Assembly: GCA_033763995.1 (NCBI GenBank)
Contig: JANRJL010000061.1
Coordinates: 96,834 to 160,833, forward strand
Reading direction: 5' to 3'
Length of the DNA: 64,000 bases
Source of the DNA: GCA-2737725 sp033763995
GTDB lineage: Bacteria > Pseudomonadota > Alphaproteobacteria > Rhodospirillales > Rhodospirillaceae
Shown: one piece after another, positions 8,237 through 17,687 of the stretch
Layout of the letters: every line of letters starts with the position of its first letter
Numbering within the stretch: the first letter of the stretch is position 1
The notes under the pieces: generated by a model
What the model saw: the letters and a program-made list of their open reading frames with translations, nothing else
What the model was told of the DNA's origin: nothing
The model's database searches: none
Made by a program: the position numbers and the translations under genes

Positions 8237-9367
8237 GTGATCGATGCTGAATTACATGCCTGGTTGAAAGAATTGGCGGGCCCGGGCGGCTCGGACCTCT
8301 ATGTCACGGTCGATGCGGCGCCGATGTGGCGCGGCGACAAGGGCTTCGTGAGCTTGCGGGAAAAGCCGCTGAAGATCGACGAGATCGAGCGCATGATCGG
8401 CACGTTCATGACCGACAAGCAGAAGGCCGAGTTCGCCAAGACCGGCGAGTTCAACATGGCCATCGCGCTGGAAGGCTTGGGCCGGTTCCGTCTCAACCTG
8501 TTCCGTCAGCGGCAGATGCCGGGCCTCGTGGCGCGCATCATCCGCACCAAGATCCCGAGCTTGGGTGACTTGAAACTCCCCAGCCTGCTTGGCGACTTGG
8601 TGATGGAAAAGCGCGGGCTGATTTTCGTGGTCGGCGGCACGGGCTCGGGTAAATCGACATCGCTGGCCGCCATGATCGGTCATCGAAATGAGTCCGCACC
8701 GGGGCACATCATCACCATCGAAGATCCGGTGGAATTCGTGCACGAGCACAAGAAATGCATCGTCACCCAGCGCGAAGTTGGCGTGGACACAGATTCCTTC
8801 AGCGCGGCCCTCAAGAATACGCTCCGGCAGCACCCAGACTTGATTCTGATCGGCGAAATTCGCGACATGGAGACCATGGAGCACGCGCTCAACATCTCCG
8901 AAACCGGCCACCTGGCCATGGCCACGTTGCACGCCAACAACGCCAACCAAGCGATCGAGCGCGTGGTCAACTTCTTCCCGCAGGAAATGCATACCCAGGT
9001 CTTCTTGAGCCTCGCCAACAACCTCAAGGGCATCATCTCGCAACGCCTAGTGCCGAAAATCGGCGGCGGGCGCGCCGCCGCCATCGAGATCATGCTCAAC
9101 ATCGGCTACATCAAGGAATTGATCGGCAAGGGCGAGATCAAGGAACTGAAGAAGATGATGGAGGAAAATGCCCACAACGGCATGCAGACCTTCGATCAGG
9201 CCTTGCAAAAGCTGGTGAAAGAAGGCGCCATCACCGAGGAAACGGCGCTGGCCGAGGCCGATAACGTGGGCGACTTGAAACTCAAGCTGAAGCAAGCCAG
9301 CGTCGCGGCTGGTGGCGCCGGTGCGGGCCTTAAGAGCGTCGATACGTCGAAGCTCTCACTGGGCTGA
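8237..9367 (+). CDS. pilU: PilT-dependent retraction ATPase PilU
   Basis: A 376-residue PilT paralogue. It has Walker A GGTGSGKSTS, EDPVEFVHEHKKC, Walker B LILIGEIRD and ISETGHLAMATLHANNANQAIERV, all typical of PilU, and lacks the AIRNLIRE motif of PilT. I use the GTG at 8237, seven bases after GGGGAG; a TTG at 8222 is an alternative. PilU usually boosts PilT force rather than acting alone. The gene converges on the ABC ATPase gene and the two coding regions overlap by 12 bases at their 3' ends, so there is no terminator between them and the two transcripts must overlap. Confidence 0.93.
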   Translation: MIDAELHAWLKELAGPGGSDLYVTVDAAPMWRGDKGFVSLREKPLKIDEIERMIGTFMTDKQKAEFAKTGEFNMAIALEGLGRFRLNLFRQRQMPGLVARIIRTKIPSLGDLKLPSLLGDLVMEKRGLIFVVGGTGSGKSTSLAAMIGHRNESAPGHIITIEDPVEFVHEHKKCIVTQREVGVDTDSFSAALKNTLRQHPDLILIGEIRDMETMEHALNISETGHLAMATLHANNANQAIERVVNFFPQEMHTQVFLSLANNLKGIISQRLVPKIGGGRAAAIEIMLNIGYIKELIGKGEIKELKKMMEENAHNGMQTFDQALQKLVKEGAITEETALAEADNVGDLKLKLKQASVAAGGAGAGLKSVDTSKLSLG

Positions 9368-10120
9368 CGGCTCGCCGCTGGCTTTTTCTTCCCGCTCGAG
9401 CGCGGTCAAGAACGCCCGCTCCAACGTAGGCTGACCCGTTCCTCGGACGAACTCATCGGGCTTGCCGAGATAGATCAGCCGCCGCGCGTGCAGGATGCCG
9501 ATGCGGTCGCAGATTTCCTCGATGTCGGCGAGGATATGCGAGCTGAAAAAGATCGTGCGCCCGGCGCTGCGCGCTTCCATCAGCCGATCCTTCAGCATGA
9601 CGCGCGCGCGCGGATCGAGCCCGCTCATGGGCTCGTCCAAAATCATCAACGGGGCCTCGGCCAGAAGCGTGCCGACAAGACCCAGCTTTTGCCCCATGCC
9701 CTTGGAATAGGTGCGGACCTTGCGGTCGAGCGCGCCGGGATCAAGATCGACGCCCTGCGCGATGCCGCGGGCCTGGGCGCGGTCGACCCTTTGATTGAAA
9801 TAATCGAGATGGATCGAGAGATACTCCCAACCATAGAGTTGGGGCGACGGTTGAAATTTCTCGGGCAAATAGACGATATTGCGCCGCGAATGCGCGATAT
9901 GGTTCGGCTCGCCGAAGAAGGTAATGTGTCCCTTCGCGCTGCGCAAAGCGAGAATGGACCGGATCATCGTTGTCTTGCCGATGCCGTTGAGCCCGACCAG
10001 CCCGAAGCACTCGCCGGCCGCCAAGGAGAATGAGATGTTGTCGAGGATGAGGCGCTTGCCGTAGGACGTCGACACATTCTCAAGCGACAGCGGCGCCGAA
10101 GCCGTGGAACTCAAGGCCAC
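9356..10120 (-). CDS. ABC-2-type transporter ATP-binding protein in the pilus cluster
   Basis: A 254-residue ABC ATPase. Walker A is GLNGIGKTT, the signature is YSKGMGQKL (a variant of LSGGQ), Walker B is PLMILDEP with SGLDP after it, and the H-loop is FFSSHIL. This pattern is seen in CcmA/NosF-type exporters that pair with separate membrane subunits. The start is a GTG at 10120 overlapping the end of the MshK-like gene, so it is the last gene of the minus-strand pilus series. The only plausible permease nearby is the one at 18495-19256, in the same series. The cargo is unknown. Confidence 0.85.
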   Translation of the reverse strand: MALSSTASAPLSLENVSTSYGKRLILDNISFSLAAGECFGLVGLNGIGKTTMIRSILALRSAKGHITFFGEPNHIAHSRRNIVYLPEKFQPSPQLYGWEYLSIHLDYFNQRVDRAQARGIAQGVDLDPGALDRKVRTYSKGMGQKLGLVGTLLAEAPLMILDEPMSGLDPRARVMLKDRLMEARSAGRTIFFSSHILADIEEICDRIGILHARRLIYLGKPDEFVRGTGQPTLERAFLTALEREEKASGEPSAQ

Positions 10121-10614
10121 TTACCTTCGACGATGATTCCGGACTCGGTGATGAACGTTTGGTTGGGCTCCAGACGCACGGGGCGCATGCCCTGCACGCT
10201 GAGAGGAACCAGAAGTTCCACGTGCCGGGGCGAGATGTCCGTGACCTGGAAGGTTTGAAAATCCTGGCTGGGCCCCACGGGAACGCCATTGACCCAAATC
10301 GTCCAGTCCTTGGGGCCGTAGTAGAGAATGGTGCTGAGATAGAGCGACTCGGCGTCGAACACCGCGTCGGCGCCCTTGGCGATCTCGGTGATTTCACCGC
10401 CGGCGATGCGATCCTTGATCTCGTTGAGTTCGTCGATCGTGAACATCAGCGTGTCGGGGACTTTGCGACGCGCTTTAGGTGCGGACGCTTCGGCGGCCGG
10501 CGCGGCGGCACCGGGCGAACGGGACGCGGGATTGGGAGCGTCCTGGGCGTGCGCCGCCGAACCGGCAAACGCGGCTCCGACAACCATTAAGAAGAAGATG
10601 CGCGGGTTTTTCAC
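10111..10614 (-). CDS. MshK/GspB-like periplasmic pilus assembly protein
   Basis: A 167-residue protein with an N-terminal signal peptide (cleavage near AAHAQD), an Ala/Pro-rich spacer, and a C-terminal beta domain that includes STILYYGPKDWTIWVNGV, then FQVTDISPRHVELLVPL and RLEPNQTFI. The late domain resembles the small beta domain of MshK and type II secretion GspB/GspC proteins. Known MshK sits between the PilO-like protein and the secretin. The gene overlaps both neighbours by a few bases, inside an MshI-MshJ-MshK order. Assignment rests on position and the domain pattern, not on strong identity. Confidence 0.62.
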   Translation of the reverse strand: MKNPRIFFLMVVGAAFAGSAAHAQDAPNPASRSPGAAAPAAEASAPKARRKVPDTLMFTIDELNEIKDRIAGGEITEIAKGADAVFDAESLYLSTILYYGPKDWTIWVNGVPVGPSQDFQTFQVTDISPRHVELLVPLSVQGMRPVRLEPNQTFITESGIIVEGKWP

Positions 10615-11288
10615 TTGCCGCTCCCGGCTTTTTCGTCGGGTTTGTTCTGTTGAGCCGTGCTCCAGGTGTAGACGATCTTGCCCTTCACGAGGCCCGACTC
10701 TTGGCCACGACTTACCAGATTCAAGGCTTCCGTGGAGACATTTGGCGCCCGATCGAGTTCCACGTTGGTGACAACCATAGATCCGGGGAAATCGTCATGA
10801 ATGGCCGCTATAAAGGAGTAAAGATTTTGATCAAGCGGCGTGCCGACAGTCAGCTCAATTTGTTCGACGTAAACTCGGTAGTCGTCACTCTTGGGTTGAT
10901 TTGCAACAGCTTGGGGGGTCTGAGCACCGGCGGCCTGGAAGTTATAGTTCAGAGTCGTCAAACCAAATTCGAAAGCGTGAGCCTGCATTTGGCGAATTGC
11001 AGCACGGCGCGTATGAGGGATGAGTTTATCGCTTTTCATAAGCGTTTCGAAACGGTCTTTATTCGCCACAACAAAATCGTAATCTTCCTTCGATTGCTTG
11101 AGATTGCCGCGAGTTTGGGACATGTCGGATGTCAGGCGCCGCACGGCGTTCTCCGTTTCGGATGTCGCCGCGCCGAGCGTGGGCAACAGCAGAACGAACA
11201 GCAATAGCGCGGCGCCAATAACGGCGAGCGACACATTAACTTTCTTCGGCAGCGTCGGCAGTTTGAGAGAGACTTCGGGGAGTTTCAT
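10611..11288 (-). CDS. PilO/MshJ-like inner-membrane alignment protein
   Basis: A 225-residue bitopic protein. A short cytoplasmic N-terminus precedes one TM segment (about residues 19-40, VSLAVIGAALLLFVLLLP), then a coiled coil (ENAVRRLTSDMSQTRGNLKQ) and a ferredoxin-like periplasmic domain ending with VVTNVELDRAP. This layout is that of PilO/MshJ, which with PilN and PilP bridges the inner-membrane platform to the secretin. It overlaps the PilM-PilN gene by four bases upstream and the MshK-like gene by four bases downstream, so the three are translated as a unit. Confidence 0.78.
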   Translation of the reverse strand: MKLPEVSLKLPTLPKKVNVSLAVIGAALLLFVLLLPTLGAATSETENAVRRLTSDMSQTRGNLKQSKEDYDFVVANKDRFETLMKSDKLIPHTRRAAIRQMQAHAFEFGLTTLNYNFQAAGAQTPQAVANQPKSDDYRVYVEQIELTVGTPLDQNLYSFIAAIHDDFPGSMVVTNVELDRAPNVSTEALNLVSRGQESGLVKGKIVYTWSTAQQNKPDEKAGSGK

Positions 11289-12883
11289 TTCGGCGCTCCT
11301 TCTGTGATTGTGAAGGCGACGTAAAAGGGTTCGTCGGTCCGTGCCGACTGCCCGGCCATGGCCTCACCAGCCGCGGCGGTTGCAAAGAGGCCTCCGGTGA
11401 GATTTTCGGCGGCCTGAGCCGCAACCGGTTCCTGGGTCATCTTGACTTGATACCCCTGCGCAAAACTCGCGGTCAATCGCTGTTCCAGCCGACGCGCGGC
11501 CTGAACGGCCTCGTCGGCGCTGGAGATCAACGGCGACATCCGCAGGCGAATATTGACGGCCCGAGGCGCTTGTTGGCCTGTCGCAGCCGCTCCGGTCTGC
11601 CCCGTGCCCTGACTTGCGCCATATTTGATATTAAGAACGACCGCGTCGCTTTGCAGGGACTCGTAAATTTTCGAAAGCAGCGGCATGAGATCGGCCTTGC
11701 CGCGGTCCATGGCGCTTTCGACTTCGAGAACGTTACGCATCCGCGCCGCGTCGTAAGGCAGAGCGGCGACGGCATTCTGTTGTTCGCTCAGAGACGATCT
11801 GAGCGCCGTGAGTTGCACGGTCAATTCTTCATGCTTGGCTGAGGCATCCAAGTAGTCAACCGTGGTCATCGCCGTCCATCCCAACACCGAGGCGGCGATC
11901 AGGCCGGCCGCGTAGGGGGCCACCACGAACGACAGTTCGCGCAGGTCATCCTTCAAGTCTCCCATGGCGACGGAGCGCGTCAGTTTCAGATTGGGAGTGC
12001 GCTTGCTCGCAAACCACGCGGCATGCAACACATCGCAGGTCGAGAGGTCTTCGGGGCCGATCGACCCAAGTCCCAACATCGCGCCGGCTTCGTACGGAGT
12101 CAGCAGATTGACGCTGCGCGCGCCTTCCCAGGTCTTGTTGTCGAGCGCGGCCCGATTGGCGGACGTGGTGAGAACGACAAGATCAAGCGGATCGCCGACG
12201 GCGTAACCCAGTCGCCTCAAATACGTGATCGTGGCCTTGAAATCGCGAATAATCATGTCGGCAAATTCATCGGGCGGCGTGTCAGGCGGCGGCGCCTGAG
12301 TCAAGCGCGTCAGGCACAGCCTTCCATTTTTCTCGATGATTTGGCGCAGACCGCCGGTGGTGTTGATGCCGATGAAATGGCGCCAGTGATTGCCCTGCTC
12401 GACCGGCGGCGCATCCTTCGGCGCCAGGGCCTTGATAATGTCGACGTTCTCGGAAGCTATTGCATAGATGCCGCCCTTCTCGTTGGGTAGGCTGTCGTAG
12501 AACTCGATCCAACCTGGAATCCGCCCGTCGAGCGGTACCGAGGCAAACTCGTACAACAGCGTGTTTTTGCCACCCTCTCCCACTAGACGGGCGCCACGCA
12601 GGCTACTGCCGGGAAATGCCATGGTGATATGGCGGCTCAGGACCTTGCGCCGATCGAGAATGTTGACCTTGGGAATTTCCTCTTCCTTGTTGGCCTGGTC
12701 CAGCGTGTCGATGATCACGGACACACGGCCCTTCTTATCGGCGGCTAAGGCTTCCCCAAGCTCTTCCAGCGCAGTCGCCGGGTCAGGCGAGGCCAGCCAG
12801 GCGTTGATGACTTGCTTGTTCTCCAAGCGAACCAACACGACGTTGTCGTCGCCGATATTGAGTACGTATTCGCCTTTTGCCAT
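11285..12883 (-). CDS. Fused PilM-PilN (MshI/GspL-like) pilus assembly protein
   Basis: A 532-residue protein that joins two roles. Residues 1 to about 310 look like an actin-like PilM/GspL cytoplasmic domain (IGINTTGGLRQII, and LTPYEAGAMLG near the end). A TM helix lies at about 320-340, then a coiled coil (DASAKHEELTVQLTALRSSL) and a PilN periplasmic domain (MPLLSKIYESLQSDAVVLNIKY). Separate pilM and pilN genes are usual in Pseudomonas-type systems, while MshI and GspL are fused, which supports MSHA ancestry. It overlaps the next gene (MshJ-like) by four bases and follows the platform gene by 27 bases. Confidence 0.78.
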   Translation of the reverse strand: MAKGEYVLNIGDDNVVLVRLENKQVINAWLASPDPATALEELGEALAADKKGRVSVIIDTLDQANKEEEIPKVNILDRRKVLSRHITMAFPGSSLRGARLVGEGGKNTLLYEFASVPLDGRIPGWIEFYDSLPNEKGGIYAIASENVDIIKALAPKDAPPVEQGNHWRHFIGINTTGGLRQIIEKNGRLCLTRLTQAPPPDTPPDEFADMIIRDFKATITYLRRLGYAVGDPLDLVVLTTSANRAALDNKTWEGARSVNLLTPYEAGAMLGLGSIGPEDLSTCDVLHAAWFASKRTPNLKLTRSVAMGDLKDDLRELSFVVAPYAAGLIAASVLGWTAMTTVDYLDASAKHEELTVQLTALRSSLSEQQNAVAALPYDAARMRNVLEVESAMDRGKADLMPLLSKIYESLQSDAVVLNIKYGASQGTGQTGAAATGQQAPRAVNIRLRMSPLISSADEAVQAARRLEQRLTASFAQGYQVKMTQEPVAAQAAENLTGGLFATAAAGEAMAGQSARTDEPFYVAFTITEGAPK

Positions 12884-12910
12884 ATCGAGCGGTCCCCTCG
12901 TGTTGCCCTG

Positions 12911-14119
12911 CTAGATCCCGACCTTGGACATCGTATCGTAAATCGGCCCCATGACGCCGATGACGATCCACGCCATGATGATCCCTGAAATCGCGGTCAT
13001 GGCCGGCTCGATCATGCCGATCATGGCGTCGATCGCCTCATCGACATCCTTGTCGTAGAAGCTTGTCACGTTATCCAGAACGCCGCCCAGATTACCGCTG
13101 TCCTCCCCGATCTTGACCATGCGCACAACCAAGCTTGGAAATTGGCCCGAATTTCGCATCGCCATCGAGAGAGGTTCTCCGTTCTGCACTTGTTGACGGA
13201 CGATCTTGAGTGACTCCTCAAGGCAACGATTTCCAATCACGCGCTGCGCGGTCTCAAGGCATTGCAAGATCGGCACGCCCGATTGGAACATGACCGCAAA
13301 GAAATGCGCGAATCGAGAGATTGAAATCTTTCCGACAAGCTGACCGATTCGCGGCACCCGCAATCCAAGGCAAGAGAACGCGTATTTCATCTTGTCCGAA
13401 CTTTGGCGCAAGGCCGCGATGGAAACAAAAACAATGATGGGAGTGGCGATAATCGCCCACCAATACCCGGTCACGAAGTTCGATGTGGCAATCAGCGCTA
13501 TCGTCACGGGTGGCAGTTCGCTGCCGCTGGCTTCCAGAAACTCGACGATGCCGGGCACTACGAAGCCCATCATGAACATCAACATCCCGGTGATAACCAC
13601 GAGGACAACAAGCGGATAGCGCATAGCCTTCGTGATACGCTGCCGGATCGCTTCTTCCCACTTCACGTGATGAACCAAGTGCTCGAACGACTCGGTCAGC
13701 TTGCCGCTTTCCTCGCCGGCGGCCACCAAGGCGGCGTAGAGGTCGCCGAACACCTTGGGATGCTTTTCAAAGGCGGCCGACAACGGCGTGCCGCCGGTGA
13801 CGTCGTTGATGATGTCCGTGGTCAAGTCGCGCAGTGCCGGCGTGTCGCTGGAATCGCGCACGTCCGTCAGCGAGTCGATCAGCGGCACGCCAGCCGCCTG
13901 CAACTGCTGCAGATGCACGAAGAACTGAATCTTGTCGCGGGCCTGGATGTTGCGCCCCCCGCCGATGATCGACTTGCTTTCCTTCACCGGCTTGCTGTCC
14001 ACCAGCATCAAGCCCAGCTTGTTCATTTGCTGGAACAGGTCGCTCTCGTTGGCGGCATTGATCTTGCCCCGGACCTGCTTACCGGCGTTGTTGAGCGCGC
14101 GATAGGAATACTGGGGCAT
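12911..14119 (-). CDS. Type IV pilus platform protein (GspF/PilC/MshG family)
   Basis: A 402-residue polytopic protein with the family's duplicated T2SSF domain. It starts MPQYSYRALNNAGKQVRG, as most GspF proteins do. The first repeat has FFVHLQQLQAAGVPLIDSL and the second FAHFFAVMFQSGVPILQCLE, each followed by VRMVKIGEDSG-type helices. TM helices are near residues 170-195, 220-240 and 375-395. It anchors the assembly ATPase at the inner membrane and couples it to pilin addition. It lies 32 bases downstream of the MshE-like gene. Confidence 0.92.
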   Translation of the reverse strand: MPQYSYRALNNAGKQVRGKINAANESDLFQQMNKLGLMLVDSKPVKESKSIIGGGRNIQARDKIQFFVHLQQLQAAGVPLIDSLTDVRDSSDTPALRDLTTDIINDVTGGTPLSAAFEKHPKVFGDLYAALVAAGEESGKLTESFEHLVHHVKWEEAIRQRITKAMRYPLVVLVVITGMLMFMMGFVVPGIVEFLEASGSELPPVTIALIATSNFVTGYWWAIIATPIIVFVSIAALRQSSDKMKYAFSCLGLRVPRIGQLVGKISISRFAHFFAVMFQSGVPILQCLETAQRVIGNRCLEESLKIVRQQVQNGEPLSMAMRNSGQFPSLVVRMVKIGEDSGNLGGVLDNVTSFYDKDVDEAIDAMIGMIEPAMTAISGIIMAWIVIGVMGPIYDTMSKVGI

Positions 14120-14151
14120 GAGTTGAATCCGCCGTTGGCGCGATGGCGCGG

Positions 14152-15876
14152 TTACAGCCGCGCGGTGAAGTCGACCACTTTCATAGCGGCCGACAGGCTG
14201 GTGAGCCCCATGATGACCTTCGACGACGCATCGCCGACCATGGGGATGAACCCGGCCTTCTCGGCGGCCTTCTTGATCTGACCCAAGGGCGCATCCTCGA
14301 TGACCAGGTCGTCCACTTCCTCGTTAAAAGGCATGATTTCCACCACGGCCATGCGGCCGCGGTAGCCGGTGCGGCGGCAGTTGTCGCAGCCCTTGGCATG
14401 GCCGATGGTGGGCGGATTGGCCGGATCGACGGCAAGCAATTTGCACTCTTCGGCCGTGGCGACCTTCATTTCCTTGCAGTCGTCGCACAACTTGCGCACC
14501 AGGCGCTGGGCGATAATGCCGATGACGTTACCGGCCATGAGGTTGGGCTTGAGGCCCAAATCGAGCAGACGCGGGATGCAACCGGCGGCGTCGTTGGTGT
14601 GCAGCGTGGTGAACACCTGGTGACCGGTCATGGCGGCGCGCAGGGCCATGGTGGCGGTGCCGGAATCGCGCACTTCGCCCACCAGGATAATGTCGGGGTC
14701 TTGGCGCAGCAACGTGCGGATGCCCTCGGAGAAGCTGAGCGACGAACCTTCGCGCACTTGGGCCTGGCGGATGAGCTGCAGCTCGTATTCCACCGGGTCT
14801 TCCAGGGTCATGATGTTGACGTCGAGCGAGTTGATGTAGCTCATCATGGCGTAGAGCGTCGTCGTCTTGCCCGAGCCGGTGGGGCCGGTGACGATGACGA
14901 TGCCCTCGGGCTTCAGCAGCATTTTCTTGATGAGGTCGAGGTTGTGCTGCGTGAGGCCCACCTTGTCGATGGTGACGAGGGCCTGTGATTTATCCAAAAT
15001 GCGCAAGACCACGTTTTCGCCGTGGATGGTGGGCAAGGCCGAGACGCGGAAGTCCACGCGCCGGTTGCCGATTTCGAGCGAGAAGCGGCCGTCTTGCGGG
15101 TTCAGGCGGTCGGCGATGTTCATGCCCGACATGAGCTTGATGCGGTGCGCGGCCGCCGTCCAATAGCGCTTGTGCAGCGTGCGGATCTGCGTCATTTCGC
15201 CGTCGATGCGATAGCGCAGGCGCAGGAAGTTGCCCTCCGGCTCGAAGTGGATGTCCGACGCGTTGGACTTGATGGCATCCAGCAGCAGCGCGTTCACCAG
15301 CCGCACCAGGGGGTGCAAGTAGCCGCCTTCGGTTTGTTCCTGATATTCGGTTTCTTCTTCGTCGCCTTCAACCGATTCCAGTTCCTTCAAGATGCCGTCG
15401 ATGGACAGTTCGTGGCCGTAGTACTGGTCGATGGCCTTCTGCACTTCGGTGTCGGAACACACCAGGGGCTGCACGTTGGTGCCGGCCGGGAAGAAGCGCT
15501 TGACCTTGTCGATGGCCAAGACGTCGTAGATGTCGGCCATGGCGAGGCGCAGGTTCTTGCCGTCGAAGGAGACCGGGAAGGCGCGGTAACGCTGGGCGGC
15601 TTCCTTCGGCAACAGCGCCAGCGCCTCGGCCTCCACCACGGTGGAGCCCGGCACGAAGCGCTGGAAGCCCGAGCTTTCGGCCAACACCGCCGAGAGCGCC
15701 TGTTCGGTGATGAAGCCCAGCTCCACCAGCAACTCGCCCAGCAGCTTGTTGGATTTGGCCTTCTCCTGGAAGGCGACTTCCAATTGATCCTTGGACAACA
15801 GGCCGCGTTCGACCAGCAAATCGCCGATGCGCGCGGTCGGTTTCGCGGCTGCTGAATCGGGTTTATCGCCGTCCAT
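14152..15876 (-). CDS. Pilus assembly ATPase (MshE/PilB/GspE family)
   Basis: A 574-residue ATPase that powers pilus extension. The N-terminus carries an MshEN-type domain (IGDLLVERGLLSKDQLEVAF, LGELLVELGFIT), a fold known in MshE to bind cyclic-di-GMP. The core has ASDIHFEPEG, Walker A GPTGSGKTTT, LEDPVEYEL, Walker B IILVGEVRD and TGHQVFTTLHTNDA. A four-Cys zinc site is present (CDDC and, about 40 residues later, CDNC). I chose the ATG at 15876, eight bases after GGGGGA, over a TTG at 15903. c-di-GMP control of extension is inferred from the family. Confidence 0.92.
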   Translation of the reverse strand: MDGDKPDSAAAKPTARIGDLLVERGLLSKDQLEVAFQEKAKSNKLLGELLVELGFITEQALSAVLAESSGFQRFVPGSTVVEAEALALLPKEAAQRYRAFPVSFDGKNLRLAMADIYDVLAIDKVKRFFPAGTNVQPLVCSDTEVQKAIDQYYGHELSIDGILKELESVEGDEEETEYQEQTEGGYLHPLVRLVNALLLDAIKSNASDIHFEPEGNFLRLRYRIDGEMTQIRTLHKRYWTAAAHRIKLMSGMNIADRLNPQDGRFSLEIGNRRVDFRVSALPTIHGENVVLRILDKSQALVTIDKVGLTQHNLDLIKKMLLKPEGIVIVTGPTGSGKTTTLYAMMSYINSLDVNIMTLEDPVEYELQLIRQAQVREGSSLSFSEGIRTLLRQDPDIILVGEVRDSGTATMALRAAMTGHQVFTTLHTNDAAGCIPRLLDLGLKPNLMAGNVIGIIAQRLVRKLCDDCKEMKVATAEECKLLAVDPANPPTIGHAKGCDNCRRTGYRGRMAVVEIMPFNEEVDDLVIEDAPLGQIKKAAEKAGFIPMVGDASSKVIMGLTSLSAAMKVVDFTARL

Positions 15877-15943
15877 GGCTTCGGTCCCCCGTGAGCTACC
15901 CAATGGCTGAAAATCTATACCAGCGGGCCAGCGAAGGCGAGCC

Positions 15944-16720
15944 CTAAGGCAGCAGCGGAACGCAGATTATGTATTCTTTTTCAATGTCATAGGGGGCGGT
16001 GTCGGGGGCATCGAAATGATTGTTGTCCGCGATGGAAAACTTCGAAGTCGCGACCAACTTGCCGGTATCGATGCGGCCATCGTCGAGTTGATTGTCGATG
16101 ATTTGCGCGGCGCGTCCAGGAACTCTGGAGGCGCACAGCGAGCCCTCGGTTTGACCTAAGTTCCCGGCATCAAAGCCAAAAAACCCGCCAAAGGCGTTTT
16201 CCGGCATGGCCGAAGCGCCCACCAACTCCGGACTGCCGTCGACCGCCTTGAAGTGTCGCAAGTCGCGCCATGCCATGAATGTTTCGCTATTGGGACTCAG
16301 TTGATCGTAAAACTCGCCGTCCAAACTTCCATTTCCCGCCAATGAGACCTGGATCCCCTCAGTGGACGTGGTCAACGCGGGCGGGCGCCGATAGCGGCCG
16401 GGCGCGCCGGGATCATCACCGGGCAAACGGCTAAAGGCGGCTTGATAGGTCATGACGGCCGACTGATAGGATTGGATCTGCTTGGCCATGACATACGCGC
16501 GCATCACGTCGATCGCGGCGCTTCCTCGCAGCGTCAGCAACATGACGATTCCGACGAGTGAAACGCCAACGGCGAGTTCAACCACGCTCATGCCGCGCTC
16601 GGCCGCTGCCGCGCGCGAGCCGACGAAGACGTGAGCAGTTTGGAACCGGGCCTTGATAGCGTTCATGAGTCGCAAGAGCATGAGCCGCATCATAGGGAAA
16701 ACACGCCTCGCGCGCCGCAT
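15944..16720 (-). CDS. Prepilin-like protein, minor pilin
   Basis: A 258-residue protein with a long basic leader (about 43 residues) ending in AAAERG before MSVVELAVGVSLVGIVML, with Glu at mature position 5. The rest has a pilin-type helix (AYVMAKQIQSYQSAVMTYQ) and a globular domain with LPGDDPGAPGR, a pattern shared with the major pilin's TPGDFS. Shorter leaders from internal ATGs (16690 or 16660) are possible. It lies between the major pilin and the assembly ATPase gene, and differs from the pilin at 5005. Minor pilin is the likeliest role. Confidence 0.8.
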   Translation of the reverse strand: MRRARRVFPMMRLMLLRLMNAIKARFQTAHVFVGSRAAAAERGMSVVELAVGVSLVGIVMLLTLRGSAAIDVMRAYVMAKQIQSYQSAVMTYQAAFSRLPGDDPGAPGRYRRPPALTTSTEGIQVSLAGNGSLDGEFYDQLSPNSETFMAWRDLRHFKAVDGSPELVGASAMPENAFGGFFGFDAGNLGQTEGSLCASRVPGRAAQIIDNQLDDGRIDTGKLVATSKFSIADNNHFDAPDTAPYDIEKEYIICVPLLP

Positions 16721-16772
16721 AAATCCAATCGTAAGAAGTTCGGACGCGACGCTCTAGGGCATTGAGGGCCTA

Positions 16773-16805
16773 AAAAGGCTTCGGGGGCGTGTCGCCACGC
16801 CCCCG
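16773..16805 (-). terminator. Rho-independent terminator after the major pilin gene
   Basis: On the minus strand an 8-bp GC stem (16785-16804, GGGGCGTG against CACGCCCC, loop of four) is followed within seven bases by a run of five T (plus-strand A at 16773-16777). It lies 30 bases after the major pilin stop and would limit read-through into the downstream pilus genes. Confidence 0.65.
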
Positions 16806-16834
16806 AAAATCTCGATCAGCCGACGTCTCGTGAA

Positions 16835-17617
16835 TTACTGGACGATGTCGATATACATTCTGCAGTCGATGACTTCATTGAGCGCGACATAAATGCTGGT
16901 CACGGCGGCAATCGGGCAGTTCGTATCGGAGCCCGAGGCGCGAATGGTGCCGCGCGCCGGCAGGCCGTCGTCATATTTGCCATCGATCTCCGCCATGGTC
17001 TTTGAAGAAAAGGCCCGGGTGGCGGCGTTGGTCAGCGCCGTGCCCGCGGCGCGGTGGACGCGCAGCCACAGAGACCGCCGCGAATCCGTTTCATGGGTTC
17101 CATAGGCAACGGTGTAGCCGGCATTGGGATAGGCCGCCGACGGCAGCGGGCTGCCTTGGCCGAAGGTCGTAGCCGCAGCGGCGCAGTTAGTGGACGAGTT
17201 GCCGATCAGGTTGGCGATCGTGAGGTGGCACCAGAACAACTGCGATTCAGATTCGTTGGTTGCCGTGGCGCCAATGGCCGTGGCGCCGGTGCCAACAAGC
17301 GCGTCCATAGCGGCTGCGGAGGTCGCCGTGGTGCCGACCTCGCCGTTCCCGCCGCCGTTGCCCGTGCTGGCATTCAAGCGGGTGGACGCCAGGGAAAAAT
17401 CGCCCGGTGTGGCGGAAAACCGGTCGGCGAAGGTGGAAACCGCAGCCCGAACCGCATCGATGTTGGTGATAAGGTTTTTCTGGCGGCTGCTTTCAATGAG
17501 CTCTTGACCCTTGAGGATGCCGCCGATGATCAGGCCGATGATGATCAGCACAATGGACATTTCGATCAGCGTGAAGCCCTTCTGGCGAGTACCGCGCTGT
17601 GTTGACGACAAAGACAT
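16835..17617 (-). CDS. Major prepilin candidate (MshA-like)
   Basis: A 260-residue type IVa prepilin. The 14-residue leader ends in Lys-Gly before FTLIEMSIVLIIIGLIIGGIL, with Glu5 present, then helix LIESSRQKNLITNIDAVRAAV. The globular part is Ala/Gly/Ser/Thr-rich, with a Cys in the CRMYIDIVQ tail. An RBS (GGGGG) lies six bases before the ATG. It has its own promoter (17688-17716) and a terminator (16773-16805), which fits high expression and is why I call it the major subunit. In E. coli-type nomenclature it would match MshA; identity is not implied. Confidence 0.85.
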   Translation of the reverse strand: MSLSSTQRGTRQKGFTLIEMSIVLIIIGLIIGGILKGQELIESSRQKNLITNIDAVRAAVSTFADRFSATPGDFSLASTRLNASTGNGGGNGEVGTTATSAAAMDALVGTGATAIGATATNESESQLFWCHLTIANLIGNSSTNCAAAATTFGQGSPLPSAAYPNAGYTVAYGTHETDSRRSLWLRVHRAAGTALTNAATRAFSSKTMAEIDGKYDDGLPARGTIRASGSDTNCPIAAVTSIYVALNEVIDCRMYIDIVQ

Positions 17618-17687
17618 GTGAACCCCCTATGGAACCCGTTCGCACGCGCACAACGACGCACCGCCGTGCCCGAGATTTCGAATCAAT

